Assembly (NCBI GenBank): GCA_029781865.1
Contig: JAKOVW010000027.1
Location: 1 to 54,553 of the forward strand
Length of the DNA: 54,553 bases
Source of the DNA: Bacteroidota bacterium
GTDB taxonomy: Bacteria; Bacteroidota; Bacteroidia; Chitinophagales; Saprospiraceae
Direction of reading: 5' to 3'
This document shows positions 8,930 to 16,826 of this stretch, in pieces. A model generated the notes under the pieces. It had not been told where the DNA came from. It did not search any database and saw only the letters and a program-made list of their open reading frames with translations. Every line of letters begins with the position of its first letter. Positions within the stretch are counted from its first letter, which is position 1. The position numbers and the translations under genes are program-made.

Positions 8930-10279
8930 ATGAGGCAATTAGTACATTTCATGGCATCCCCAGTAAACTCAGCAGTCATGTTTGTATTGTTTTTAGCCGC
9001 TTGCACTAAAGACGAGAAAACCATTAGTGAATTCAGCAAAACCAGTACTGAAAGTAGTAAGGTTGCAACTGACTGGATGAGCTTGAGCTTGCAGCTCACC
9101 AAAGAAACACCTGGATATACTTCGCCCATAGCATCCAGGGCGTTCGCGTATTTGGGTATCGGAATTTACGAAACGGTAGTTTTGGGAATGGATGGTCAGC
9201 AATCCCTCCAGGGTAAGATCAGTGGTCTTTCTACTCAAAGTCTACCGGTAATTTATGAAGGTGGAGAAGTCAATTGGTCATTGGCTGTTAACGAAAGCAT
9301 GTATTATCTTTTTAACCAGTTTTACAGAAATGCTCCGCCGGCAGGCAAAAAGAAGATTCAGGATCTTTATAATCTTCATAGAGCCAGCGTACCAGACCAT
9401 ACCGATGCTTCTGTTATGAAAAAGTCCATGCAGTTCGGTGAGATGATGGGTAAGGCCATTTATGACTATTCCATAACAGATGGTCAGGAAGAAGCTTTCC
9501 TAAATAACTATCCAACCAACTACTCTGCTCCTCAGGGACAGGGACTTTGGTCACCAACATCAAGCCAGTTGAAAAAACCCCTTCTTCCTTATTGGGGTGA
9601 AGTACGCACCTTTATTCCTTTGTCAGATGAGACAGATCCAATTTCCCCTCCGACATATTCTACAGCAACCAACTCAACTTTTTATTCATATGCCCTTGAT
9701 GTGAGAAACAGAGTTAAAAATCTGGATGAAGTGAATGTGGCTATGGTGAAATACTGGAATGATGATCAGGATTACTCTATATCTGTATCCGGACACATCA
9801 TGTCTATTCTGATCGATCTTTTAGTCAAGGAACAAAAAGATTTGTCTTTTGCAGCAAAGGCTTTTGTGAAACTAGGTATTGGGTTGCATGATGCTACAGT
9901 TGCATCCTGGAAAGTGAAATACAAATACAACATGCTTAGACCTGAAACCTACATTAAAGAAAATATTGACAGGGATTTTATTTCTTTAATTAATTCTCAG
10001 GCAACACCCGAATATTCTTCCAGCCCTTCAGCTGTAGGTATGACGGGATCAGAAATCATGAATGAACTGTTTGGATACAATTATGCATTCACAGATCGTA
10101 CACATGAATTCAGAAAAGACATCGATGGTACTCCAAGATCATATCAATCCTTCCAGCAAATGGCTGATGAAATTAATATGTCGAATTTGTACGGAGGTAT
10201 CAACTATCGTTTCAGTCTTGAGGCCGGACAAAAACAGGGTACTCAGATTGGAAGAAATATCAATCGTCTAACAATGTAA
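8930..10279 (+). CDS. Vanadium-haloperoxidase/PAP2-fold lipoprotein with a degenerate active site
   Basis: This 449-residue protein has a signal peptide with a lipobox-like LAAC near residue 24, so it is probably a surface or periplasmic lipoprotein. The helical fold, the A..YLGIGIYE helix, K-x6-RP (K330, R337-P338) and the PRSYQSF and YGGI-YRFSLEAG segments place it in the vanadium-dependent haloperoxidase branch of the PAP2 family. The remaining active-site motifs are altered. The expected P-S-G-H reads S-S-S-P (residues 363-366), the expected S-R reads S-N (418-419), and the expected G-G-I-H reads G-G-I-N (423-425). Both histidines and one arginine used for vanadate or phosphate binding and catalysis are therefore missing. 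I infer a non-catalytic or re-purposed member. The coding frame is intact, so this is not a simple pseudogene. Confidence 0.82.
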   Translation: MRQLVHFMASPVNSAVMFVLFLAACTKDEKTISEFSKTSTESSKVATDWMSLSLQLTKETPGYTSPIASRAFAYLGIGIYETVVLGMDGQQSLQGKISGLSTQSLPVIYEGGEVNWSLAVNESMYYLFNQFYRNAPPAGKKKIQDLYNLHRASVPDHTDASVMKKSMQFGEMMGKAIYDYSITDGQEEAFLNNYPTNYSAPQGQGLWSPTSSQLKKPLLPYWGEVRTFIPLSDETDPISPPTYSTATNSTFYSYALDVRNRVKNLDEVNVAMVKYWNDDQDYSISVSGHIMSILIDLLVKEQKDLSFAAKAFVKLGIGLHDATVASWKVKYKYNMLRPETYIKENIDRDFISLINSQATPEYSSSPSAVGMTGSEIMNELFGYNYAFTDRTHEFRKDIDGTPRSYQSFQQMADEINMSNLYGGINYRFSLEAGQKQGTQIGRNINRLTM

Positions 10280-10309
10280 GTTTATATACCCCTCAAAAAT
10301 CCATTTACA

Positions 10310-10341
10310 AATAGCTCCTTTATTGGGGCTATTTTTTTTTT
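10310..10341 (+). terminator. Rho-independent terminator after the haloperoxidase-fold gene
   Basis: ATAGCTCC at 10311-10318 pairs with GGGGCTAT at 10325-10332 (one G-T pair), extended by flanking A-T pairs and followed by a run of about nine T. It lies 30 bases after the stop codon. Confidence 0.85.
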
Positions 10342-10432
10342 TACGCAGATTACGCAGATTTCGCAGATTTCGCAGATTACACAGATTACGTGGATTACGC
10401 AGATTACACCGTTGTCGCAGATTGCACAGATT
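10342..10432. repeat. Degenerate short tandem repeat (CGCAGATTA family)
   Basis: About nine imperfect copies of a 9-10 base unit close to CGCAGATTA lie between the terminator of the haloperoxidase-fold gene and the 3' end of the convergent propeller gene. The same unit, in the opposite orientation (AATCTGCG), recurs at 42869-42960 and more weakly at 45751-45831. A twice-occurring TGTGCATGCA follows at about 10440-10470. Confidence 0.85.
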
Positions 10433-10486
10433 TGAATAGATGTGCATGCAGGAGGGAAATATGTGCATGCAATTAATTTAGCTCAA

Positions 10487-11434
10487 TCATTCAATTGAGA
10501 TGATCATTCCTGAGGTACCGCATAGCCAATACCGGTCGCCATCGAAGCACATATTTTTAATATCAAATATGGGCAAACCATCCAGTTGAATCCAGGTAAG
10601 GCCTCCATCTCTTGTACGCATCGCAAATCCATCATCGCCGGCGATCAATCCTTCCTGTGCGTTTTTAAATGCGATGCATCGCAACACGGGTGAGCTGCCA
10701 ATGATTCCGGAGGAAGTAATTGTTTGAAACTGATTACCGGAATCAAGAGATCTCAGTACGGTTCCGCCCGAACCCAGGATATAAACTATTCCCGGTGATA
10801 TGAAATTAATATCCACAAAATCATCTCCGCTAATGTTTAATGTGTCCCAATGTACTCCTGTATCATTTGACTTAAGCACGATGCCGTAACCGCAGGCCAG
10901 CCAATGTACAGAGTCAATACACTGAATCGCTTTTAATTCATGATTCAAATTCAAAACGGTTTGGGTTGAATCAGAATGCAAGCTGAATTTTTCAATGCTG
11001 CCGTAATTCAACGCATGAACAGCCATGATAGTGTTGGAATCATAAGCCGCAATTCCTCTGATAAATCGAAATGTACCATCGTGTTTTATTTTATGAATAA
11101 TCGTTTCCTGTTCCTTCACATGATATAAAATGAGCTCAATGCCCATAGCAACGATTTCATGATCCGAAGTCGAACTCAGGCAAAACAATTCTTTATCATA
11201 CACGGAATCGACAACCCAGTGTAAACCACTATCGCTGGTGCGGCATACAATACCACGGGTCCATCGGTTGCCGCCAATGGCAATGCCGTGATTGACATCT
11301 TTGAAAAATACAGAATTGATCTCATCTTTTGTCGGAACAGAATGTGTTTTAAATAAAACCGATTCATGTTTTACGCAAGACGAAATAAAAAAAAGTATTG
11401 CATTAAAAAGAAAAAGGTACTTGTTGAAATTCAA
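10487..11434 (-). CDS. Ycf48-like beta-propeller lipoprotein
   Basis: The product has a lipoprotein signal (FNAILFFISSC) followed by repeated propeller blades with the BNR/Ycf48 signatures RTSDSGLHW, KSNDTGVHW, RSLDSGNQF and RTRDGGLTW, each preceded by a glycine-rich strand such as IAIGG. Such propellers in Bacteroidota are surface or periplasmic proteins, and no enzyme activity is implied. An ATG at 11488 exists but lies inside the upstream gene and adds 18 residues ahead of the signal peptide. I prefer TTG at 11434, which follows the stop of the upstream gene by 2 bases and places the signal peptide at the N terminus. It forms an operon with the unknown secreted protein. Confidence 0.75.
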   Translation of the reverse strand: MNFNKYLFLFNAILFFISSCVKHESVLFKTHSVPTKDEINSVFFKDVNHGIAIGGNRWTRGIVCRTSDSGLHWVVDSVYDKELFCLSSTSDHEIVAMGIELILYHVKEQETIIHKIKHDGTFRFIRGIAAYDSNTIMAVHALNYGSIEKFSLHSDSTQTVLNLNHELKAIQCIDSVHWLACGYGIVLKSNDTGVHWDTLNISGDDFVDINFISPGIVYILGSGGTVLRSLDSGNQFQTITSSGIIGSSPVLRCIAFKNAQEGLIAGDDGFAMRTRDGGLTWIQLDGLPIFDIKNMCFDGDRYWLCGTSGMIISIE

Positions 11435-11436
11435 AA

Positions 11437-11931
11437 TCAGTTTCTTTTTGCAAAAGTAGGAAAGGAGGCGCTTCCGAAATGCGAACATTTTACCGGAATA
11501 GGATCTTTAAAATGATAGACTTTGCAAAAACTAATAAAGAAATTGGTCAATTGTTCGAATTCCATATTTCTGGAATTGGGTTTCGGAAAATAGACGATAT
11601 GTTGAATTGTACCATCTGTGTTAAAAAACACATTGATCCAGAGTTTCAATCCATTCAGATTAAACGAAACTTCTTTTGCATAATCTTCCATACTGATTAA
11701 AACAGAGGTCCAGGCATAAAATGCTTTATCAACATCATCTTTATAAATGTTGAGGAGCAGCTTTTCATAACCGGCGGACATGTTTTCATACGGTTTCTCG
11801 TATTCTCCAATCATGAATACCCTTGGCAAACTGGGTTGTTCCTGATATCTGGATACGTTACCATCCAATTGGGACAGGGCCTTGAAAAAGCATGCCGGAA
11901 GGAGCAAAAGAATGAGGATAGATGTACGCAT
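11437..11931 (-). CDS. Secreted protein of unknown function
   Basis: I do not recognise a named family. The 164-residue product (ATG at 11931) has a clear signal peptide (MRTSILILLLLPACFFKALSQ region). A compact domain follows, with an FMIGEYEKPYE motif early on, a central LKLWINVFFNTDGTIQHI strand pair, and a C-terminal HFGSASFPTF element. The strand-turn-strand 'dG.I..I' pattern faintly recalls TonB C-terminal-like folds, but this is only a resemblance. It is translationally coupled to the downstream propeller gene, so the two proteins may act together in the envelope. A TTG at 11943 would extend it by four residues. Confidence 0.6.
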   Translation of the reverse strand: MRTSILILLLLPACFFKALSQLDGNVSRYQEQPSLPRVFMIGEYEKPYENMSAGYEKLLLNIYKDDVDKAFYAWTSVLISMEDYAKEVSFNLNGLKLWINVFFNTDGTIQHIVYFPKPNSRNMEFEQLTNFFISFCKVYHFKDPIPVKCSHFGSASFPTFAKRN

Positions 11932-12066
11932 TTTACAAGACAAATCTAAGGCTTCTTATGCAAAAATGTCTGTGCTCCAGAATTTTAAGCATTTTTTAAA
12001 ATTTAATTTCTAAGGGCAAATTTTTTTCTAATCTTGTGAAGGAATTCAATCCTCAAAAAACAGGCC

Positions 12067-12648
12067 ATGTTCATCGATATTTTATGTGCGATTCTGATTG
12101 GATCAGCCTTTTATCTTGGGTATTCAAAGGGCATTATCAAATCCATCTTTGGCATCATCAGTATTCTCATTGCATTTCTGGTCAGTCTTAAATTTTCATT
12201 TCTGATTATTTCCCTGATTGAAAAAGTAATGGATTCGGATCCGAGGCTCAATGTAATTATTGGATTTGTTTTGACTTTTTTATTGGTTATGGTTGGTATT
12301 CGTCTTATTGGAAAAGGATTCGAAAAAATACTGGAAACCGCACATATCAATTTTATCAACAAATTGGCCGGGGGATTGGTATCTGCATTAATCGTACTCA
12401 TACTCTATAGTTCTGCAATATTATTTATGGACCGTTTGAAGTTATTTAAAGCAGCTACAAAAGCGGAGTCTCATTGCTATACCTATCTGGAAGCAGTTCC
12501 AGAAAAATCGAAATGGCTGATCAATAGCATGAAGCCCATATTTTCTGAGTTCTGGGAGAAAACGCAAAAAGCAATTGATAGGGCGGATAAAGATTTTCCA
12601 AAGAAAGAAGATTCAAAGAAAGAAGAAGGCAAAGAACAGGTTAATTAG
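12067..12648 (+). CDS. CvpA family membrane protein
   Basis: This 193-residue protein has four hydrophobic segments in its first 130 residues, including the typical CvpA opening ([20 protein letters not shown]) and a [14 protein letters not shown] segment near residue 100. A soluble, charged C terminus ends in lysine/glutamate repeats. CvpA proteins are inner-membrane proteins linked to colicin V production in Escherichia coli and to envelope stress; the mechanism is unclear. The 3' end overlaps the 3' end of the convergent obgE gene by 8 bases. Confidence 0.85.
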   Translation: MFIDILCAILIGSAFYLGYSKGIIKSIFGIISILIAFLVSLKFSFLIISLIEKVMDSDPRLNVIIGFVLTFLLVMVGIRLIGKGFEKILETAHINFINKLAGGLVSALIVLILYSSAILFMDRLKLFKAATKAESHCYTYLEAVPEKSKWLINSMKPIFSEFWEKTQKAIDRADKDFPKKEDSKKEEGKEQVN

Positions 12649-13639
12649 CCAGCTGCAGCTCTTTCCATAATAAATCTTTCAATTCATTTAATCCTTGTTG
12701 TGTAATGGAAGAAATAAAAACAACGGGAAGGTCTTTGGGCAATTCCTTTTGAATGAGTTCTTTCCATTCCGGATCGACGATATCCATTTTAGTAATCGCC
12801 AGTATTCTTGGCTTATCCAATAATTCGGGATTGAATTGATTTAATTCATTTAATAAGATTTGGTAATCTTTTTCAATTTGCTGACTGTCGCAGGGTATCA
12901 TAAACAATAATACACTGTTGCGCTCGATATGACGTATAAAACGCACGCCAAGTCCTTTTCCCTGGTGCGCATCTTCGATAATACCGGGAATATCGGCCAT
13001 TACAAAAGATTTATTATCACGGTAGGATACGATTCCAAGATTGGGAACAAGCGTAGTAAATGCATAATCCGCAATTTTTGGCTTCGCAGCACTTAAGACC
13101 GAGAGCAGGGTAGATTTACCGGCATTCGGAAATCCAACCAGTCCAACATCAGCCAGAAGCTTTAATTCGAGAATTTTCCAGCCTTCCTGGCAGGGTTCGC
13201 CGGGTTGCGCAAAATCGGGAGTTTGCTGTGTAGGGGATTTAAAAAAGGTATTTCCTTTCCCGCCCCGGCCTCCCGGTAAAAGAATCTGCTCTTCTCCATC
13301 TCTGGTAATTTCCAGAAGTTTGGTTCCCGTTTCAGCATCGATGGCCACAGTTCCCAGAGGTACTTCGACAATGCAATCTTCCCCATCCCGACCGGTACAA
13401 TTATTTTCAGAACCATTCTCGCCATCCGGGGCAAATATATGTTTGCGGTATTTTAGATGCAGCAGGGTCCAAAGCTGCGCATTTCCTTTCAGAATCACAT
13501 GGGCTCCGCGTCCGCCATCGCCTCCATCAGGTCCGCCTTTCGGGTTGTGTTTGCTCCGGAAAAAATGGACAAATCCTGCGCCTCCTTTACCGGAGCGAAA
13601 GAAAATTTTTACATAATCAACAAAGTTTTGTTCAGCCAT
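12641..13639 (-). CDS. obgE: Obg family GTPase ObgE/CgtA
   Basis: This 332-residue protein has a glycine-rich OBG domain (about residues 1-160, with [10 protein letters not shown] and [11 protein letters not shown]). The GTPase domain follows, with a G1 motif (GFPNAGKST), a DIPG G3 motif and an ITKMD G4 motif. ObgE binds the 50S ribosomal subunit and couples its assembly to GTP and (p)ppGpp levels. It lacks a long acidic C-terminal tail, as is normal in this phylum. It lies 9 bp downstream of adk and is probably co-transcribed with it. It converges on cvpA, with an 8-base overlap of coding ends. Confidence 0.97.
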   Translation of the reverse strand: MAEQNFVDYVKIFFRSGKGGAGFVHFFRSKHNPKGGPDGGDGGRGAHVILKGNAQLWTLLHLKYRKHIFAPDGENGSENNCTGRDGEDCIVEVPLGTVAIDAETGTKLLEITRDGEEQILLPGGRGGKGNTFFKSPTQQTPDFAQPGEPCQEGWKILELKLLADVGLVGFPNAGKSTLLSVLSAAKPKIADYAFTTLVPNLGIVSYRDNKSFVMADIPGIIEDAHQGKGLGVRFIRHIERNSVLLFMIPCDSQQIEKDYQILLNELNQFNPELLDKPRILAITKMDIVDPEWKELIQKELPKDLPVVFISSITQQGLNELKDLLWKELQLAN

Positions 13640-13648
13640 GTCGGGTAT

Positions 13649-14224
13649 TCAACAGAGAGGGTCGATGTGACTGCAAAGTCGAAGAAAAATTTCTTCTATA
13701 GTACCCAATCCATTAATTGATTTTGATTTGCGGTTTACTGCATAATGCTCAAAGACCGCTGCAGTTTCCTGTAAATAAACCTGAATTCGTTTGCGGATGA
13801 TTGATTCATCATTGTCATCCGGTCTTCCCGAACTAATACCCCGGTTTAAGATTCGCTTTACGATTTCCTCTTCCGGTACATCCAGGGAAAGCAATATGCT
13901 GATGCTTTCATTGTTTTCTTCCAGCATATGATCCAGTGCATTGGCCTGGGCAATGGTTCTTGGAAATCCATCATAAATGAAACCGCAGGCATCGGGCAGG
14001 GATTTAACCTTTTTCTTCAACATTCCAATGGTGATTTCATCCGGCACCAACATTCCCTGGCTCATAAATTCAAGAGCTTTCAGACCGAGTTCTGTTTTCT
14101 GGGAGGTTTCATGACGGAATAAGTCTCCGGTCGAAATATGGACGAGATTGTATTTTTCCGCAAGTTTAACTGCCTGAGTCCCTTTTCCGCTTCCCGGAGG
14201 CCCGAACAATATCAGGTGTATCAT
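13649..14224 (-). CDS. adk: Adenylate kinase
   Basis: This 191-residue protein has a P-loop GPPGSGKGT at residues 8-16, the AMP-binding STGDLFR segment, FIYDGFPRT near residue 83, and a short lid without zinc cysteines (the 'short' form common in Bacteroidota). It makes ADP from ATP and AMP. A longer reading frame begins at 14287, but ATG 14224 gives the canonical N terminus and lies 17 bases below the -7 promoter element at 14241-14248, so 14224 is the start. It forms an operon with obgE. Confidence 0.96.
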   Translation of the reverse strand: MIHLILFGPPGSGKGTQAVKLAEKYNLVHISTGDLFRHETSQKTELGLKALEFMSQGMLVPDEITIGMLKKKVKSLPDACGFIYDGFPRTIAQANALDHMLEENNESISILLSLDVPEEEIVKRILNRGISSGRPDDNDESIIRKRIQVYLQETAAVFEHYAVNRKSKSINGLGTIEEIFLRLCSHIDPLC

Positions 14225-14240
14225 AAAAAAAATTAAGGTG

Positions 14241-14248
14241 CAAAGATA
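14241..14248 (-). promoter_or_regulatory. adk -7 promoter element
   Basis: On the minus strand this reads TATCTTTG, a perfect match to the Bacteroidota -7 consensus TANNTTTG, 17 bases above the adk ATG. I find no good -33 TTTG at the expected distance. Confidence 0.6.
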
Positions 14249-14500
14249 CTCGGTGAAAACGGAATTGTTGTATTCATTCATTTTCAATAAGAAGACATGA
14301 TGGTATTATTCTATGATTTGAATTTTTTAGAGAAACACATTGATCATTTTACAGACAAATCAAAACACTAAAATTTAATTCTGCATTTTGCTTCTTGGGT
14401 ATTCGTTTATTCAGAATGAACACTGAAAAAGAAAAATGGCATCTTGCAAAATGGTTGGAAATATGAGCTCAGACGAGTGATTTTTATTCGGGATTCAATT

Positions 14501-15082
14501 TTAATTTGTAATCATTGCTGATTGATCATTCACTTTTACATAAGAGTTCAGACTGACTACTTTTTGAATTTTTTTAATCCAGTAATCCGAATTCAAAATG
14601 TTTTCTTCTATCACTCCTTTAGAAGAACTGCTATGAATAATCGTTAAATTATCTTTTTTGTTTTTGCTGATAATTCCGACGTGCGTGATTTTAGAGTCAG
14701 TTCCAAAAAAAACAAGATCACCTGCTTTCGCTTCATTTAATTCAATCTTTTTGCCTTGTTTAGCTTGTTCGTGTGCACTCGCAGCCAGAGGTATTTCAAA
14801 TGCATGAAATACAAATCCCACAAAGCCGCTGCAATCAAAACCACTTTTATCCTTACCGGCGGTTTTGTACTTACAGCCGATATATTCCCGTGAAAAGTTT
14901 ATCATTTCATTGCGGAGATCATTTTGTCTGTAGGCATCCGGATGCTTTTTTTCCAAAGGTCTTTTATCCTTGCGGTAGGCTTGCAGATGAGGTTTTGCCG
15001 GAGCGCAGGCTTCGGAAAGGCACAGGAATACTAAAGCCATGGTGGTATAGGACAGAAGCCGGAACTGGATCTTGATTTGCAT
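14501..15082 (-). CDS. NlpC/P60 family cysteine peptidase (lipoprotein)
   Basis: This 193-residue protein has a signal peptide with a lipobox-like SEAC near residue 26. The C40 NlpC/P60 domain carries a catalytic cysteine in DCSGFV (C84), a histidine in THVGI (H134) and a third polar residue in IIHSSSSKGV (H151). Enzymes of this family cleave the gamma-D-glutamyl-meso-diaminopimelate bond in peptidoglycan. All catalytic residues are present, so it should be active at the cell wall. About 260 bases separate it from adk downstream, and two perfect palindromes lie upstream of it. Confidence 0.92.
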   Translation of the reverse strand: MQIKIQFRLLSYTTMALVFLCLSEACAPAKPHLQAYRKDKRPLEKKHPDAYRQNDLRNEMINFSREYIGCKYKTAGKDKSGFDCSGFVGFVFHAFEIPLAASAHEQAKQGKKIELNEAKAGDLVFFGTDSKITHVGIISKNKKDNLTIIHSSSSKGVIEENILNSDYWIKKIQKVVSLNSYVKVNDQSAMITN

Positions 15083-15128
15083 TGGTAATTCTCCTGGTAA
15101 AAGAGTGGCTAAGTTATAACGAAATTTT

Positions 15129-15186
15129 CATATTATAAATTTTTATAATATGAATTAATTCAATAACCTATGCCTTGAGGCATAGG
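15129..15186. repeat. Two adjacent perfect palindromes
   Basis: CATATTATAAA (15129-15139) pairs with TTTATAATATG (15142-15152) around TT. Next to it, CCTATGCC (15167-15174) pairs with GGCATAGG (15179-15186) around TTGA. They lie between the 3' end of the omega-amidase gene and the start of the NlpC/P60 gene, both on the minus strand. The second hairpin may end the omega-amidase transcript, although no clear T-run follows it. The first is AT-only and may be a protein-binding site or part of the NlpC/P60 promoter region. Confidence 0.7.
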
Positions 15187-15218
15187 AAAGTGAATTGATT
15201 ACGGAAAAATTTTTGAAA

Positions 15219-16004
15219 TCACAAATTGAAGCTATCCCTGTCCTTCAAAAAAGGATATGCCCTTCTGAAAACCTGGAGAGAATGATGATTGAGTTCGATT
15301 CCCGAAACTTGTTGACTTTGACCCAGATCGAGAATTTTATTGCCTTCAAAATCATAAACTGCGGAATCACCGCGATGTGGAATACCATTTCCATCTGTGC
15401 CAACCCTGTTCACAGCAGCGACATAACATTGGTTTTCAATGGCACGGGCAGGAAGCAGGTTATTCCAGGCTTTCTCCCTTTTTTCGGGAAAGTTGGCCAC
15501 GTAAATCATCAAATCAACATTTTCAGTATTTCTCGACCAGATCGGAAAACGGAGATCATAGCAGATATAGAAGGCAATTTTCCATCCTTTCCATTCGAGA
15601 ATTAATTGCCGGTTTCCTGCTTGATAATGATTTTGTTCGCCGGCCAGGGTAAAAAGATGTTTTTTATCATAAAATTCTGCTTGCTCTTTTCCGGGTTCAA
15701 CCCATAGAAGTCGGTTGAAATAATTGCCCTTTTCCCGAATGATAATGCTTCCAGTTATTGCTGTATTCAATTGACCGGAAAGCTTTTTCATCCATTGTGT
15801 GGTAGGACCTCCCATCTCTTCGGCCAGTGTGTTGGATTTCATACTGAATCCGGTGGTGAACATTTCGGGTAAAATGACAATATCGGTGCTGTTTTCGGGA
15901 ATTGAGCTTAGAATTCCGGAGAGTTTAGCCCGGGAGGCTTCAGCATTTTCCCAGATGATATCAAACTGACACAAACTGAGTTTCAAAGGATTTACGGGTT
16001 GCAT
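15219..16004 (-). CDS. Omega-amidase, nitrilase superfamily (YafV type)
   Basis: This protein of 261 residues (from ATG 16004) has the full nitrilase catalytic triad: Glu in ILPEMF (E47), Lys in YDKKHLF (K114) and Cys in YICYDLRFP (C148). The ITGSIII and FTLAGEQ segments resemble omega-amidase/YafV, which hydrolyses alpha-keto acid omega-amides (for example 2-oxoglutaramate) formed in methionine salvage and glutamine transamination. TTG at 16013 would add MIH, but that TTG is part of the -7 promoter element, so ATG 16004 is the start. The leader is then near zero. Confidence 0.9.
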   Translation of the reverse strand: MQPVNPLKLSLCQFDIIWENAEASRAKLSGILSSIPENSTDIVILPEMFTTGFSMKSNTLAEEMGGPTTQWMKKLSGQLNTAITGSIIIREKGNYFNRLLWVEPGKEQAEFYDKKHLFTLAGEQNHYQAGNRQLILEWKGWKIAFYICYDLRFPIWSRNTENVDLMIYVANFPEKREKAWNNLLPARAIENQCYVAAVNRVGTDGNGIPHRGDSAVYDFEGNKILDLGQSQQVSGIELNHHSLQVFRRAYPFLKDRDSFNL

Positions 16005-16010
16005 ATGGAT

Positions 16011-16042
16011 CAAACCTACTAGATTTATAGAATAGACACAAA
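16011..16042 (-). promoter_or_regulatory. Promoter of the omega-amidase gene
   Basis: On the minus strand TTTG (16039-16042), 20 bases, then TAGGTTTG (16011-16018) is a full match to the Bacteroidota promoter consensus. The -7 element ends only 6 bases above the ATG at 16004, so the transcript may be leaderless or nearly so. Confidence 0.75.
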
Positions 16043-16046
16043 ATAC

Positions 16047-16073
16047 AAAAGCCGGTCGTGAAGGCCGGCTTTT
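16047..16073 (-). terminator. Terminator after rplY
   Basis: AAAAGCCGG (16047-16055) and CCGGCTTTT (16065-16073) form a perfect 9-bp stem with a 9-base loop that ends in T on both strands. On the minus strand it lies 27 bases past the rplY stop and directly upstream of the omega-amidase promoter. Confidence 0.85.
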
Positions 16074-16099
16074 GAGCTATATCTGTCTGTAGTAAATGC

Positions 16100-16753
16100 T
16101 TATTTTTTACCCCCTTTTGCCGGAGCGGCAGGTGCTTTAGCTGCAGCCGGAGCAGTCGCTGTAGTTGGTGCTGCTGCGGTAGCAGCTGCAGGAGTATCTG
16201 TTTTCAATGCCCTTGGTACCTCTACGCCTACAACAGGTGTGCTGCCCGGGTTTAAAATTTCAACGCCTTTAATCTGTTCAATGTCCTTGATACGCATGGT
16301 TTGGCCCAATTCGAGGGCGCTTACATCCAATTTAACTTCAGGTACTATATTTTCTGAGGCTGCTTTGATTAAAACAGTTCTCATCCGCTGCACCATTTTA
16401 CCCCCGGATTTAACTCCGGCTGCGGCACCTGTAAGTTTTAGTGGAACCTGAACTTTTACGGTCGTTCCTTTGACCAGTTTTAAAAAATCCAAATGGATGA
16501 TTTTATCAGTCAATGGATGAGCCTGTACATCTTTCAGAATACAGCGATGCACGCTTCCATTCAGATGGATTTCAGCAACTTTGAAGTCCTGGGTGTATAA
16601 TAAGGATTTGAGTTCTGCCGGATTTGCATTAAAAGTGATGTTTTCATCCCTGGAATATAAAATGCAAGGCACCAAACCCTCTCTTCTTTGCTGTAAAGAA
16701 GCTGTTTTTCCTTTTCCCGCTCTGGCGGTCGCGTTGATCACAACTGATTCCAT
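16100..16753 (-). CDS. rplY: Ribosomal protein bL25 (Ctc/TL5 type)
   Basis: This 217-residue protein (from ATG 16753) has the bL25 N-terminal domain (about residues 1-95, with KTASLQQRREGLVPCILY and the DVQAHPLTDKIIHLDF strand). The CTC/TL5 beta domain follows to about residue 180, then an alanine/proline-rich tail ending in GGKK. It binds 5S rRNA in the large ribosomal subunit. A reading frame reaches 16795, but the promoter at 16793-16824 overlaps that region, so ATG 16753 is right. It lies just after prs, has its own promoter and ends at the hairpin at 16047-16073. Confidence 0.95.
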   Translation of the reverse strand: MESVVINATARAGKGKTASLQQRREGLVPCILYSRDENITFNANPAELKSLLYTQDFKVAEIHLNGSVHRCILKDVQAHPLTDKIIHLDFLKLVKGTTVKVQVPLKLTGAAAGVKSGGKMVQRMRTVLIKAASENIVPEVKLDVSALELGQTMRIKDIEQIKGVEILNPGSTPVVGVEVPRALKTDTPAAATAAAPTTATAPAAAKAPAAPAKGGKK

Positions 16754-16792
16754 ATCAAATACTTTTGAAAAAATAATCCCAAAAAGGGAGCG

Positions 16793-16824
16793 CAAAGATA
16801 AGCAGTTAGTCTGTTTTATTCAAA
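16793..16824 (-). promoter_or_regulatory. rplY promoter
   Basis: On the minus strand TTTG (16821-16824), 20 bases, then TATCTTTG (16793-16800) is an exact consensus match. It lies immediately below the prs stop codon and gives a leader of about 30 bases to ATG 16753. It shows that rplY can be transcribed apart from prs. Confidence 0.8.
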
Positions 16825-16826
16825 AA

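Noticed and set aside
12641-12648. Frameshift or fusion between cvpA and obgE
   Set aside because: The genes converge on opposite strands; an 8-base overlap of stop regions is ordinary.
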